Positions 35,904-44,592 of a DNA stretch of 64,000 nt are shown piece after piece. A model generated the notes under the pieces. That model saw only the letters and a list, made by a program, of their open reading frames with translations. It searched no databases and was not told the origin of the DNA. Numbering within the stretch: position 1 is the first letter of the stretch; each line of letters begins with the position of its first letter. The position numbers and the translations under genes are program-made. Source of the stretch: Imbroritus primus (GTDB lineage: Bacteria > Pseudomonadota > Gammaproteobacteria > Burkholderiales > Burkholderiaceae); the NCBI GenBank assembly GCA_000272025.2, contig AKCV02000015.1:372001-436000 (forward strand), in the 5' to 3' direction.

Positions 35904-36746
35904 ATGACCGCATGCAGCGCTCCAGTCCAGCAGCCCGAGCTGTTGCTTGGCAAGGTCTGGCATGCGCGGCTGCGTCCCGTCCGGCGCGCTTTCTCCTATC
36001 CCGTCTACCAGTTGCGCCTGCCGCTGCGCAGCCTTGCCCGCCAGCCGCTGTCATGCGTCGTGTTGTCACGCAACCGGTGGAACCTGCTGTCCTTCTTCGA
36101 CAGGGATCATGGCGATGGCGTTTCGCCTCTCCTCGACTGGGTCACACGGCTGCTGCAGGCTCACGGTGTCGACGATGCGGATGGCGAAATCTGGCTACAT
36201 ACCTTTCCTCGCGTGCTGGGCTACGTGTTCAACCCTGTGAGCTTTTGGTTCTGTGAGCGTGCGGACGGTACGCTGCGGGCGATCGTCTGCGAGGTCAACA
36301 ACACATTTGGCGAGCGCCACTGCTACCTGCTGGGCGGCGATTCCACGGGCTCCGTGGCGTGGGGCCGGGTCCAGCATGCACGCAAGGTCTTCCATGTCTC
36401 GCCGTTCTGCAAGGTCGAGGGGGAATACCGTTTTCGGTTTGTCAGGACGGGCGGTATGGATCTGCCGGGCCCGGAGCTGCCGGATGGCGCCGTCCCTGCG
36501 CCGGCGCCGCGCCGCTATATGGCGCGCATCGATTATCACGACCGCTCAGGTCCGCTCCTCCTGACGAGCCTCAGTGCGGTTGCCGTTCCGTTGACGGCGC
36601 GCGCGGTGTTGTCCGCATTCTTTCGCATGCCGGTCATGACCTGGGGCGTGATCGCACGGATCCACTGGCAGGCGTTCCTCCTGCTCATGCGTCGTGTGCC
36701 ATGGACCGCCAGGCCCGATGCCTCTCCCAACAAGGTAAGCCAATGA
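35904..36746 (+). CDS. DUF1365 protein
   Basis: A 280-residue protein of the DUF1365 family: LLGKVWHARLRPVRRAFSYPVYQLRLPLRSL, then FPRVLGYVFNPVSFWFCERADGTLRAIVCEVNNTFGERHCYLL and KVFHVSPFCKVEGEYRFRF. The family is nearly always encoded between an FAD oxidoreductase and a Cfa-like methyltransferase, as here, but its activity is unknown. The ATG at 35904 is chosen (GGGAG about ten bases upstream, one base after the preceding stop); an upstream ATG at 35880 is possible. Its 3' end overlaps the methyltransferase start by four bases. Confidence 0.9.
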   Translation: MTACSAPVQQPELLLGKVWHARLRPVRRAFSYPVYQLRLPLRSLARQPLSCVVLSRNRWNLLSFFDRDHGDGVSPLLDWVTRLLQAHGVDDADGEIWLHTFPRVLGYVFNPVSFWFCERADGTLRAIVCEVNNTFGERHCYLLGGDSTGSVAWGRVQHARKVFHVSPFCKVEGEYRFRFVRTGGMDLPGPELPDGAVPAPAPRRYMARIDYHDRSGPLLLTSLSAVAVPLTARAVLSAFFRMPVMTWGVIARIHWQAFLLLMRRVPWTARPDASPNKVSQ

Positions 36747-38023
36747 TCGAAGCACCTGTTTCCATGAATGCCTTGTCGTTGCCATGCCGCCGTGCCGCTG
36801 CGGCGCCCGCGACGCTCGACACTCGCGCCTTTCCCACGAGCGCAAGACTGGCCTTGCAGTTGCTCGCCCGCTTGCGGAACGGTTCGCTGCTGGTCACCTT
36901 TCCAGACGGCCAGCAGGCCACCTTTGGTACAGGCCATGGCCTGCACGCCGACATCACGTTGCACGACTGGCGTTGCTGCGATGCGGCGCTGCGCTCGGGC
37001 GATATCGGTTTCGCCGAGACCTTCATCGATGGTGGATGGACGACCAGCGATCTGGCCAGCTTGCTCGATCTGTTCGTGGTGAACCGCAGGGTGATCGACA
37101 GTTTTGTCTACGGCACCTGGTGGGGACGTTTGTGGTACCGCCTGCGGCATCTGCTCAACCATAACAGCCGGGGCGGAAGCCGACGCAACATTCATGCGCA
37201 TTATGATCTCGGCAACGCGTTCTACAGCCTGTGGCTGGACGCGTCGATGACCTACTCGAGCGGGTTGTTTCCAGAGGCTGCACGCGCCATGCCGGCTGAC
37301 GCCTGCGATCTGGAAGCGGCGCAGCAGGCCAAGTATCGACGCATCCTGGAAGAACTGGATCTCGCGCCGGGCGCATCCCTGCTGGAGGTTGGCTGCGGCT
37401 GGGGGGGTTTTGCGGAGTTTGCGTTGCGCCGGGATCTGTCGGTCACCGGCCTGACCTTGTCCACGGAGCAGCTCGACTGGGCGCAGCGCCGGTGCGTGCC
37501 CATTGCTCCGGGGCGGGTCGACCTGCGTCTGCAGGATTATCGCGACTGCTACGGTCGTTTCGATGGCATCGTCTCCATCGAAATGTTCGAAGCCGTAGGC
37601 GAGCGCTACTGGCCGGCCTACTTCGACAGTATCAGGCGTAACCTCAAGCCCGGCGGACGCGCATGCATCCAGACCATTGTGATCGATGAGGCGTTGTTCG
37701 ACCGCTATCGCAAAGGTACCGATTTCATCCAGCAGTACATTTTTCCCGGTGGCATGCTTCCCAGCCCGACTGTCTTCCGCCAGCAGGCGGCGCGCGCGGG
37801 GCTGCGGGTGTGCAATGAGCTTGCCTTCGGACCGGACTATGCGTTGACCTTGCGGGCGTGGCGCATGCGTTTTCTTGATCAGCTGGCCGCAGTGCGGGCC
37901 CAGGGTTTTGATGAGTCGTTCCAGCGAACCTGGCTGTTTTATCTGTGCTACTGCGAAGCAGCATTCCGGCATGGCAATACGGACGTGATCCAGTTCACGC
38001 TAGAGCATGCGCAGCCCGCATAA
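36743..38023 (+). CDS. Cyclopropane-fatty-acyl-phospholipid synthase-like SAM methyltransferase
   Basis: A 426-residue enzyme of the Cfa family. The N-terminal lipid-binding domain (DITLHDWRCCDAALRSGDIGFAETFIDGGW) precedes a methyltransferase core with SAM motif LLEVGCGWGGFAE (about 212-222). Also visible are HYDLGNAFYSLWLDASMTYSSGLF, GIVSIEMFEAVGERYWPAYF and YIFPGGMLPS. It acts on unsaturated acyl chains of membrane phospholipids. In this cluster type it may add a methyl or methylene group on the way to modified fatty acids rather than be the housekeeping Cfa. The start overlaps the DUF1365 stop and the end overlaps the next gene by 17 bases. Confidence 0.92.
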   Translation: MIEAPVSMNALSLPCRRAAAAPATLDTRAFPTSARLALQLLARLRNGSLLVTFPDGQQATFGTGHGLHADITLHDWRCCDAALRSGDIGFAETFIDGGWTTSDLASLLDLFVVNRRVIDSFVYGTWWGRLWYRLRHLLNHNSRGGSRRNIHAHYDLGNAFYSLWLDASMTYSSGLFPEAARAMPADACDLEAAQQAKYRRILEELDLAPGASLLEVGCGWGGFAEFALRRDLSVTGLTLSTEQLDWAQRRCVPIAPGRVDLRLQDYRDCYGRFDGIVSIEMFEAVGERYWPAYFDSIRRNLKPGGRACIQTIVIDEALFDRYRKGTDFIQQYIFPGGMLPSPTVFRQQAARAGLRVCNELAFGPDYALTLRAWRMRFLDQLAAVRAQGFDESFQRTWLFYLCYCEAAFRHGNTDVIQFTLEHAQPA

Positions 38024-38606
38024 AGCCAGCTTGGCCAATGTTGGTCGTGCCTGGCTGGTCGGGCCGTTGCTGGCCGCGGTGCTGCATGTCCAGCCTGGCA
38101 CCGCATCGACGCTCGCGGAGCCCTCTGGTGTCGTGCAGGCCGTGCGCCGTCTGCAACCAGATCTGACGGTCACGGGGCAGGGCAGTCTGCGCATGTATGG
38201 CTTCCATATCTATGATGCCCGGCTGCTGTTGCCTCCCCAAGGACTAGCCGGCGAGCGGCTGACGGACCAGCCGTTTGCGCTTGACCTCCGCTATGCACGC
38301 CCCTTCCGCGCGGCGGATATTGCCCGCCGCACGCGCGAAGAGATGGAGCGGCTCGATGCGGGGAGCGCCGCCGAGCGGCGCGCATGGGAGGCCCAGCTGG
38401 CGCGCCTGCTGCCGGATGTCCGCGCAAACGATCACCTGACGGGTGTCTATCGACCGGGCTACGGCACGACATTCCTGCTAAACGGTGTGCATCTCGGCGA
38501 TATCGCCGGAGCATCCTTCGCCGAGGCCTTCTTCGCCATCTGGCTCGACCCGCGTACCTCGGCTCCGCAGGTGCGCCAGGCGCTGCTCGGCCGACTGCGG
38601 CCATAG
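38007..38606 (+). CDS. Chalcone isomerase-like exported protein
   Basis: A 199-residue protein with an N-terminal hydrophobic segment (WLVGPLLAAVLHVQPGTAS) that looks like a signal peptide. A chalcone-isomerase-like domain follows: LTVTGQGSLRMYGFHIYDARLLLP, FALDLRYARPFRAADIARRTREEMERL, YRPGYGTTFLLNGVHLGDIAGASFAEAFFAIWLDPRTS. Bacterial members of this group are not flavonoid enzymes; fatty-acid binding is the favoured idea. It overlaps the methyltransferase gene by 17 bases and is followed three bases later by the transporter gene. Confidence 0.85.
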   Translation: MRSPHKASLANVGRAWLVGPLLAAVLHVQPGTASTLAEPSGVVQAVRRLQPDLTVTGQGSLRMYGFHIYDARLLLPPQGLAGERLTDQPFALDLRYARPFRAADIARRTREEMERLDAGSAAERRAWEAQLARLLPDVRANDHLTGVYRPGYGTTFLLNGVHLGDIAGASFAEAFFAIWLDPRTSAPQVRQALLGRLRP

Positions 38607-38609
38607 GTC

Positions 38610-39941
38610 ATGAGCATGGCGCGCGCCGATACGCACTCGATGGCCGGAGCCACAGCCTCAGCGATGACGGCACCTCTATCCGGCAAGGCATTGCTGGCCT
38701 ATGGCAGCCTGGGATTTCCGTTGTCCTTCGCTGCCTTGCCCGTCTATGTCGTATTGCCGGACTGGTATGCGCAACAGTTCGGCTTGCCACTCGCCTGGCT
38801 CGGCGCCGTGCTGCTGTGCTCGCGGCTGATGGATGCCATTGCCGATCCATGGCTTGGTATCTGGATAGACCGCCTGAACCAGGCCGGCCGCCTGTCCTGG
38901 GCCATCGTGGTTGCCGTACCGTTGCTGGTGGTCGGGTTTGTGGCGCTGTTCCATCCTCCCGCAGGGCTTTCCCATACTCGACTGACGGGGTGGCTGGCGC
39001 TTGCCCTCCTCGTCACCTATGCCGGTTTCAGCCTGGGTTCGATCAGCCATCAGGCGTGGGGCGCGACGCTGGCGCACAGTCCCGGCGGCCGGGCCGGTAT
39101 TGCTGCCGCGCGGGAGGGCAGCGGGCTCCTGGGCGTGATCATCGCGGCCGCGTTGCCAGGGGTGGCGGGAATGACCACCGCCAGCATGCTGCTGGCAGCC
39201 TCCGCGCTCGCGGCCAGCTGGATGCTGTTGCGCGTGGCGCCGCGCCCTGCGCCGAAGCGTGTGGAGGATGCAGGCACATTGACGCTGCGAGCCCTGATGA
39301 TGCCATTACAGCATGCCGGCTTTCGCGCGCTGCTTGGCGTCTTTGCCCTGAACGGCATTGCCGCCGCGATTCCCGCCACGCTGCTGTTGTTCTTTGTGCG
39401 CGATGTTCTCCAGCTAGAGGCGTTCAGCGGCCTGATCCTCACGGTCTATTTTGTATCCGCCGTGGCTTCCATGCCGCTGTGGAGCCGGGGTGCCTACCGT
39501 TTCGGTCTGGTCCCGATCTGGCTCGCAGGGATGGGGCTCTCGATCGCGGCGTTCATCTGGGTCGTGGGTATGGAGCGCCTCGATCCGGATATGGCGCTCG
39601 CAGCATTCCTGCTGCTGTCGGCACTGTCCGGCGCCGCGCTCGGCGCAGACCTGATCGCGCCTTCCGCACTGGCTGCCGGGCTGATTCAAGGGGCGCCGGG
39701 CCGCTTGCGCGAGGGGGCATGTTTTGGCTTGTGGAATCTCACTGCGAAGCTCAACCTCGCACTCGCCGCAGGATTGATGTTGCCCTTGCTCACCCTGCTG
39801 GGCTATGTCCCCGGCACACCTGACAAGCCGCCTGTCGGCACCACGGCGCTGATGCTCGCGTATGGCCTTGTGCCGTGTCTGCTCAAGGCAGGTGCGATTG
39901 CCACACTGTGGCGGGTCCGTCCTCTTCTACCAGGAGCCTGA
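38610..39941 (+). CDS. MFS transporter (GPH-type, MFS_2)
   Basis: A 443-residue membrane protein with about twelve hydrophobic helices. The first loop shows LCSRLMDAIADPWLGIWIDRLN, the GPH/melibiose-carrier-type signature, and helix 4 has SISHQAWGATLA. It resembles the transporter always found with the Cfa-like and DUF3833 genes in this cluster. The substrate is unknown; a lipid or lipid precursor is a reasonable guess from context only. Start and stop are tightly spaced with both neighbours, which implies co-translation. Confidence 0.88.
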   Translation: MSMARADTHSMAGATASAMTAPLSGKALLAYGSLGFPLSFAALPVYVVLPDWYAQQFGLPLAWLGAVLLCSRLMDAIADPWLGIWIDRLNQAGRLSWAIVVAVPLLVVGFVALFHPPAGLSHTRLTGWLALALLVTYAGFSLGSISHQAWGATLAHSPGGRAGIAAAREGSGLLGVIIAAALPGVAGMTTASMLLAASALAASWMLLRVAPRPAPKRVEDAGTLTLRALMMPLQHAGFRALLGVFALNGIAAAIPATLLLFFVRDVLQLEAFSGLILTVYFVSAVASMPLWSRGAYRFGLVPIWLAGMGLSIAAFIWVVGMERLDPDMALAAFLLLSALSGAALGADLIAPSALAAGLIQGAPGRLREGACFGLWNLTAKLNLALAAGLMLPLLTLLGYVPGTPDKPPVGTTALMLAYGLVPCLLKAGAIATLWRVRPLLPGA

Positions 39942-39942
39942 T

Positions 39943-40506
39943 ATGTGGAAGCCGTTGTGGAAGTTAGTGCGTGCTGGAGGGCTCGTCTTGGCCCTGGCGG
40001 GATTGGCGGGCTGTTCAAGCGTTGATCCCGCGTTGTACGCCAGCGAGAAGCCAGTCCTGCGTCTGCCCGGCTACTTCAATGGCGTGGTCGATGCATGGGG
40101 CGTATTCACGGATCGCTCCGGGCGCGTGGTCAAACGCTTTACCGTCGTGATGCGCTGTTCCTGGACCGTGGTCGATGGCGTGGAGACTGGCGTGCTCGAT
40201 GAGCAGTTCACCTACTCCGATGGGTCGCAGCAACGGCGCGTCTGGACATTGCGCAAGACGGGGGCGCAGCAGTATGTGGGTACCGCTGAGGATGTCGTGG
40301 GCGAGGCGGTGGGCGAAACCAGCGGGAATGCGTTCCGCTGGCGGTACACGCTGGCATTGCCAGTGGAAGGCCGTATCTGGCATGTCGATTTCGATGACTG
40401 GATGTATCTGATGGATAACGACGTGATGCTCAATCGCGCTGTGATGAGCAAGTTCGGCATCCGCCTCGGCGAGGTGACATTGTCCTTCCGGAAGCGGCCG
40501 TCATGA
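39943..40506 (+). CDS. DUF3833 lipoprotein
   Basis: A 187-residue protein with a lipoprotein signal: a hydrophobic run and lipobox LAGC place the acylated Cys at residue 24. The mature part matches DUF3833 (FNGVVDAWGVFTDRSGRVVKRFTVVMRCSW, FTYSDGSQQRRVW, FRWRYTLALPVEGRIWHVDFDDWMYLMDNDVMLNRAVMSKFGIRLGEVTLSFRK). The family looks like a small beta-barrel (lipocalin-like) and is always in this lipid cluster. It probably sits in the periplasmic leaflet of the outer membrane. It overlaps the SDR gene by four bases. Confidence 0.9.
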   Translation: MWKPLWKLVRAGGLVLALAGLAGCSSVDPALYASEKPVLRLPGYFNGVVDAWGVFTDRSGRVVKRFTVVMRCSWTVVDGVETGVLDEQFTYSDGSQQRRVWTLRKTGAQQYVGTAEDVVGEAVGETSGNAFRWRYTLALPVEGRIWHVDFDDWMYLMDNDVMLNRAVMSKFGIRLGEVTLSFRKRPS

Positions 40507-41297
40507 TGCGCCCCCTGAATGCCCCGGTGGTGTCATGGGCCGGAAAGCGCGTCTGGATCATTGGCGCATCCACGGGGATCGGCGCAGCGCTGGCACGTGC
40601 GTTGGCGGAGCGGGGCGCGCGCCTTGCCCTGTCGGCACGCAGCGCCGAGGCCCTGGCGGCGACGGTGGTGCAGGGCGGAGCGGCTGGCCTGGAGCACGCC
40701 CGCCTGCTACCGTGCGACGTGACGAACGCGGGTGCGGTGACTGTGGCGCTTGACTCGCTCGTCGCCGATTGGGGCGGCGTGGATCTCGTGCTGGTCAGCG
40801 CTGGCGCGTACCACCCGATGCGGGCCGATGCCCTCGATCGTGAGGTTGCCGCGCACCTGATCGATACCAACCTCAAGGGGCCGCTCAACGTCGCGGCTTC
40901 AGCTGTGCCGCAACTGCTGCGGCAGGGCGGCGGCGCGATAGGCATCATCGGCAGTGTCGCGGGCTATGGCGGCCTGCCCAAAGCAGTGGTCTACGGGCCG
41001 ACCAAGGCCGCTATCATCAATCTTTGCGAGGCGATGTATTTCGACCTGCACGCCAGTGGCATCGGGGTGTATCTGATCTCGCCAGGCTTTGTCCGCACAC
41101 CCATGACGGCCGCCAATGATTTCCGTATGCCTGCCCTGATTTCCCCGGAGGAGGCCGCGCGGGACATCGTGCGCGGCATGGAAGCCGGGGCCTTCGAAAT
41201 CCATTTTCCCCGGCGTTTCACATGTGCGCTGAAGCTCCTGCGGCTGCTGCCCTACCGTTTGTACTTCGCCATCGTTCGCCGTATTACAGGGCTATGA
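40503..41297 (+). CDS. Short-chain dehydrogenase/reductase
   Basis: A 264-residue classical SDR. The cofactor motif IIGASTGIGAALARALAERGA, the NAG-equivalent VSAGAYHP, the catalytic Ser in IIGSVAGYGG and the YxxxK motif (VYGPTKAA) are all present. An NADP(H)- or NAD(H)-dependent keto/hydroxy conversion, perhaps on a lipid, is expected. It is translationally coupled to the genes on both sides (ATGA overlaps). The substrate cannot be inferred. Confidence 0.9.
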   Translation: MMRPLNAPVVSWAGKRVWIIGASTGIGAALARALAERGARLALSARSAEALAATVVQGGAAGLEHARLLPCDVTNAGAVTVALDSLVADWGGVDLVLVSAGAYHPMRADALDREVAAHLIDTNLKGPLNVAASAVPQLLRQGGGAIGIIGSVAGYGGLPKAVVYGPTKAAIINLCEAMYFDLHASGIGVYLISPGFVRTPMTAANDFRMPALISPEEAARDIVRGMEAGAFEIHFPRRFTCALKLLRLLPYRLYFAIVRRITGL

Positions 41298-41737
41298 ACC
41301 GCGATCTTCATGTCGATTCCCTTCAGGCGCTGGTCCGGTTCTTTGAAACGCTGACCAAAGAGAGCGTGGCAACCTTGCCGGCGTTGTATGCTCCCGATGC
41401 CTATTTCAAAGACCCGTTCAACGAAGTTCATTCGGTAAGCGGTATCGAACGGATATTCACGCACATGTTCGAGCAGGTCGACGCGCCTCGCTTTGTCGTG
41501 ACGGATGCCGTGCATCAGGAAGATCAGGCGTTCCTGATCTGGATTTTTCATTTCCGCTCGCGCGGCCGCAAGGGCCGCCAATTTTCCATCCGTGGCAGTA
41601 GCCATTTGCGCTTCGGGCCAGATGGCCGTGTTGTCTATCACCGTGATTACTGGGATGCGGCAGAGGAGCTATACGCTCGCATCCCCATGCTTGGATGGTG
41701 GATGCGGGCGCTCAAAAGCCGGTTGCAAGCGCGCTGA
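41294..41737 (+). CDS. NTF2/SnoaL-like protein
   Basis: A 147-residue cone-fold protein. The blocks LQALVRFFETLTKESVATLPALYAPDAYFKDPFNEVHSVSGIERIFTHMF, FLIWIFHFRS and GSSHLRFGPDGRVVYHRDYWDAAEELYARIPMLGWWMRALK are those of the nuclear transport factor 2-like proteins of this cluster. It is the last gene of the folE2-led operon. It likely binds a hydrophobic ligand; an isomerase- or hydratase-like activity is possible. It overlaps the SDR stop by four bases. No clear terminator follows before the opposing antiporter gene. Confidence 0.88.
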   Translation: MNRDLHVDSLQALVRFFETLTKESVATLPALYAPDAYFKDPFNEVHSVSGIERIFTHMFEQVDAPRFVVTDAVHQEDQAFLIWIFHFRSRGRKGRQFSIRGSSHLRFGPDGRVVYHRDYWDAAEELYARIPMLGWWMRALKSRLQAR

Positions 41738-41773
41738 GCCATGGACCGTGGCGCGCTCCGCGGCGCGCCACCC

Positions 41774-43549
41774 TCAATCGTTCAGCCTGGAGGGGTCGCG
41801 CGGCGCCATGTTGCCGAGCACCAGCGCCCGCCCGGCAAACAGCCCGCCGGAGGTTTCGAGCGTAAAGCGTTCCGCATCGCGCGCGCGCATGCGCGCCATG
41901 GCCGCATCGGCTTCCTCGTCGGTCGCGCCGATCGCGAGTACCGCCTCGCGGCCTAGCTGCATGCCGGCCTCGAAGGTTTCCCGCACCACCACGTCGGCAT
42001 CCGCCTTGACCAGTGCGAGCGCATGCTCGCGGTCCCAGGCACGGACCAGCACCCGGACCTGCAGGCATTCGCGGCGCGCGTTCTCGACGATGCGCGTGGC
42101 CGCTTCCTTGTCATCCACGCAGACGACAATCGCCTGTGCGTGCTGGGCACCAGCTGCGCGCAGCACATCGGCGCGTGCGCCATCGCCGTAGTACACCTTG
42201 AAACCATATTCCGCCGCGTCGCGGATCACTTCGGTATCGTTGTCGATGATGGCAATCTCCGCACCGCCGTGCGAGAGGATGCCCTGCACCGCGATCTGCC
42301 CGACACGCCCGAAGCCGATGACCAGCACCTTGCCATGCAGGTTTTCCGCCATCTCCACGCCATCCATCGAGGGCGCGCGCGCCGGAGCAGGGCACATGGC
42401 CCGGTACGCGGCCACGACCAGCGGCGTCAGCGCCATCGACAGCACGATGATGGCCGTCATATTGGCATTCACGTCGGGGCTGATGACCCGTTGCGCCATC
42501 GCCGCCGTCAGCAGCACAAAGGCAAATTCGCCACCCTGCGCCATGATCAGCGCGCGATCCAGGGCATCCGCATGGGAGCTGCGCGTGGCGCGCGCCACTG
42601 CATAGATGCACAACCCCTTGATCGCCATCATCGCCAGCACCCCGGCCACGATCAGCATCCAGCTGCGGCCCACCACATTAAGATCGAGTGCCATGCCGAC
42701 GCCCAGGAAGAACAAGCCCAGCAGCAAGCCACGGAAGGGCTCGATATCGGCTTCCAATTGATGCCGGAACGACGACTCCGACAGCAGCACGCCGGCGACG
42801 AACGCGCCCATGGCCATCGACAGTCCGCCCAGTTCCATCAGCAGCGCCGAACCCAGCACCACCAGCAAGGCTGCGGCGGTCATCACCTCGCGTGCCTTGG
42901 CGTTGGCGAGGATACGGAACAGCGGATTGAGCAGCCACAACCCCGCGCCCACCAAGGCGGCGAACGAGGCTGCCGCCACGGCCACGCGCAGCATGATGCC
43001 GTCGGTGGCGGTGCCGGAACCGGCAGGCGCGAGAAACGCCACGATAGCCAGCAGCGGCACGATCAACAAATCCTCGAACAGCAAGATACCGACGATCTTC
43101 TGGCCGCGCGCCTGCGTGATGTCGCCACGCTCTGCCAGCAGCTGCATGACGATGGCAGTCGAGGTCAGCACGAAGCCCATTGCGGAGATGAACGACACCG
43201 CCAGCGGATAGCCGAAGGCAAGGCCCACACCGGTCAGCAGTGTCCCGCACACCGCGATCTGCAGGCTGCCCAGCCCGAAGATCTGGCGGCGCATGCCCCA
43301 CAGGTGCGAGGGCTTCATCTCCAGGCCGATGACGAACAGGAACATCACCACGCCGAGTTCGGCCACGTGGATGATGGTCTGCGGATCGTCCACCAGCTTC
43401 AGTCCGAAGGGCCCGATTACCAGCCCAGCAGCCAGATAGCCGAGCACGGAGCCCAGTCCCAGGCGCTTGAACAGGGGCACGGCGACGACAGCGGCACCCA
43501 GCAGCGTCACGATCTTGATGAGTTCTGCGGAACTGCCTTCCACGGCCAT
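41774..43549 (-). CDS. CPA2-family monovalent cation:proton antiporter (KefB/KefC-like) with RCK domain
   Basis: A 591-residue protein. Residues 1 to about 380 hold a dozen or so membrane helices of the Na+/H+ exchanger fold (GYLAAGLVIGPFGLKLV, FVIGLEMKPSHLWGMR, ALIMAQGGEFAFVLL). A TrkA-N/RCK domain begins near residue 402, with the nucleotide-binding motif GKVLVIGFGRVGQIAVQGI, then IIDNDTEVI and a C-terminal helical end. KefB/C are glutathione-gated potassium efflux systems; the ancillary kefG/kefF gene is absent here. The start ATG is the natural one. It is a stand-alone minus-strand gene. Confidence 0.93.
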   Translation of the reverse strand: MAVEGSSAELIKIVTLLGAAVVAVPLFKRLGLGSVLGYLAAGLVIGPFGLKLVDDPQTIIHVAELGVVMFLFVIGLEMKPSHLWGMRRQIFGLGSLQIAVCGTLLTGVGLAFGYPLAVSFISAMGFVLTSTAIVMQLLAERGDITQARGQKIVGILLFEDLLIVPLLAIVAFLAPAGSGTATDGIMLRVAVAAASFAALVGAGLWLLNPLFRILANAKAREVMTAAALLVVLGSALLMELGGLSMAMGAFVAGVLLSESSFRHQLEADIEPFRGLLLGLFFLGVGMALDLNVVGRSWMLIVAGVLAMMAIKGLCIYAVARATRSSHADALDRALIMAQGGEFAFVLLTAAMAQRVISPDVNANMTAIIVLSMALTPLVVAAYRAMCPAPARAPSMDGVEMAENLHGKVLVIGFGRVGQIAVQGILSHGGAEIAIIDNDTEVIRDAAEYGFKVYYGDGARADVLRAAGAQHAQAIVVCVDDKEAATRIVENARRECLQVRVLVRAWDREHALALVKADADVVVRETFEAGMQLGREAVLAIGATDEEADAAMARMRARDAERFTLETSGGLFAGRALVLGNMAPRDPSRLND

Positions 43550-43970
43550 GGTGCGACTCCTGTTTTATCCGGTGCCATATTGTGAAGGGTTTTTCGACCA
43601 GCACGCCAGGATTGATGAAGTGCGTAGGCCGCCATCTCCACAAATGAACATCTTGAGAAACCCAGGGCGCACCGCGCTGTCTTGCGCTTGTTTGCATTTG
43701 CCGAAGCGCGCAGGTTCTAAGATCGGCTCTGCATCGAACTTTGACGATATTCCGGAACGAGGGCACAGCATGAAACACCTGCTCGACCGCCGACGTCAGA
43801 ATAGATGCAAGGGATGCGAGCGGCCGCGCGGCATTGCACTATGCAAACTGAAAAGGGTGGACTGAGATCGTGGGTGTGCTCATTGAAGCTGGCGCGGATG
43901 TGAGGAAACCCTGCGCCGGCATGTTGCGCGCGGGTCAATGCGCCATGCGGCACGCGGAATACGCGCTGGT
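43550..43970. other. Non-coding region between the antiporter and XRE-cupin genes
   Basis: About 420 bases. The part near 43550-43620 must hold the antiporter promoter. I see no credible gene, no strong hairpin and no repeat; short open frames here lack ribosome-binding sites and similarity. Confidence 0.4.
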
Positions 43971-44567
43971 TCAGAACGTCGCCGGCGAATTCACCCACAG
44001 GATGCGCGCCACGTCCTCGCCGATATTGCGGTAGCCGTGCGGCACATGGCTCGGAAAGGTGAAAGCGTCGCCGGGCTGTACCACGTAGCGCTCGTCGCCG
44101 AGCTGCAGTTCTACCGTACCTTCCAGCACGTAGCCGATTTCCTCGCCGGTATGCTCGATCTGGCCATCGCTGGCTTTGCCGGGTTCGACGATATGGATAT
44201 TGGCCTGCAGCAGGCCGCCGCGCTTGGGCAGCACCAGCCGTTCCAGCGCAATGCCGCCGGCCTTGATGACCGGGCGTTCGCCGGCGCGCAGGATGGGGCC
44301 GGCATTTGGCGCATCCTCGGTGGTCAGTGCGGCGATATTGGTGTCGAGCGCCACGGCGAGGCGGTGGAGCGTCGCGAGTGATGGCGTGGCGAGACCCCGT
44401 TCGACCTTGGAGATCAGGCTCTCCGAACACTCCGCCTTGCGCGCCAGTTCCAGCAGCGTGTAGCCCGCCACCAGACGGGCATGCCGGAGCCGCACGCCAA
44501 GCGTGCCGGCCGGACCTTTGCGATCATTCGGATCGAGCGCCAGGGCGCGTGCGCGGATAGTCTTCAA
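43971..44567 (-). CDS. XRE-cupin transcriptional regulator
   Basis: A 198-residue regulator with two domains. An N-terminal XRE HTH (GVRLRHARLVAGYTLLELARKAECSESLISKVERGLATPSLATLHRLAVAL) is followed by a C-terminal cupin (IHIVEPGKASDGQIEHTGEEIGYVLEGTVELQLGDERYVVQPGDAFTFPSHVPHGYRN). The start is read as TTG at 44567, because GGGAGA lies just upstream and homology begins soon after; no nearer ATG fits. It is the last gene of the liv-amidase-M20 operon, 25 bases behind the M20 gene, and is the natural candidate to control it. The ligand is probably the operon's substrate or product. Confidence 0.85.
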   Translation of the reverse strand: MKTIRARALALDPNDRKGPAGTLGVRLRHARLVAGYTLLELARKAECSESLISKVERGLATPSLATLHRLAVALDTNIAALTTEDAPNAGPILRAGERPVIKAGGIALERLVLPKRGGLLQANIHIVEPGKASDGQIEHTGEEIGYVLEGTVELQLGDERYVVQPGDAFTFPSHVPHGYRNIGEDVARILWVNSPATF

Positions 44568-44592
44568 AGGGTCTCCCTGTCCCTGCCTGCGA

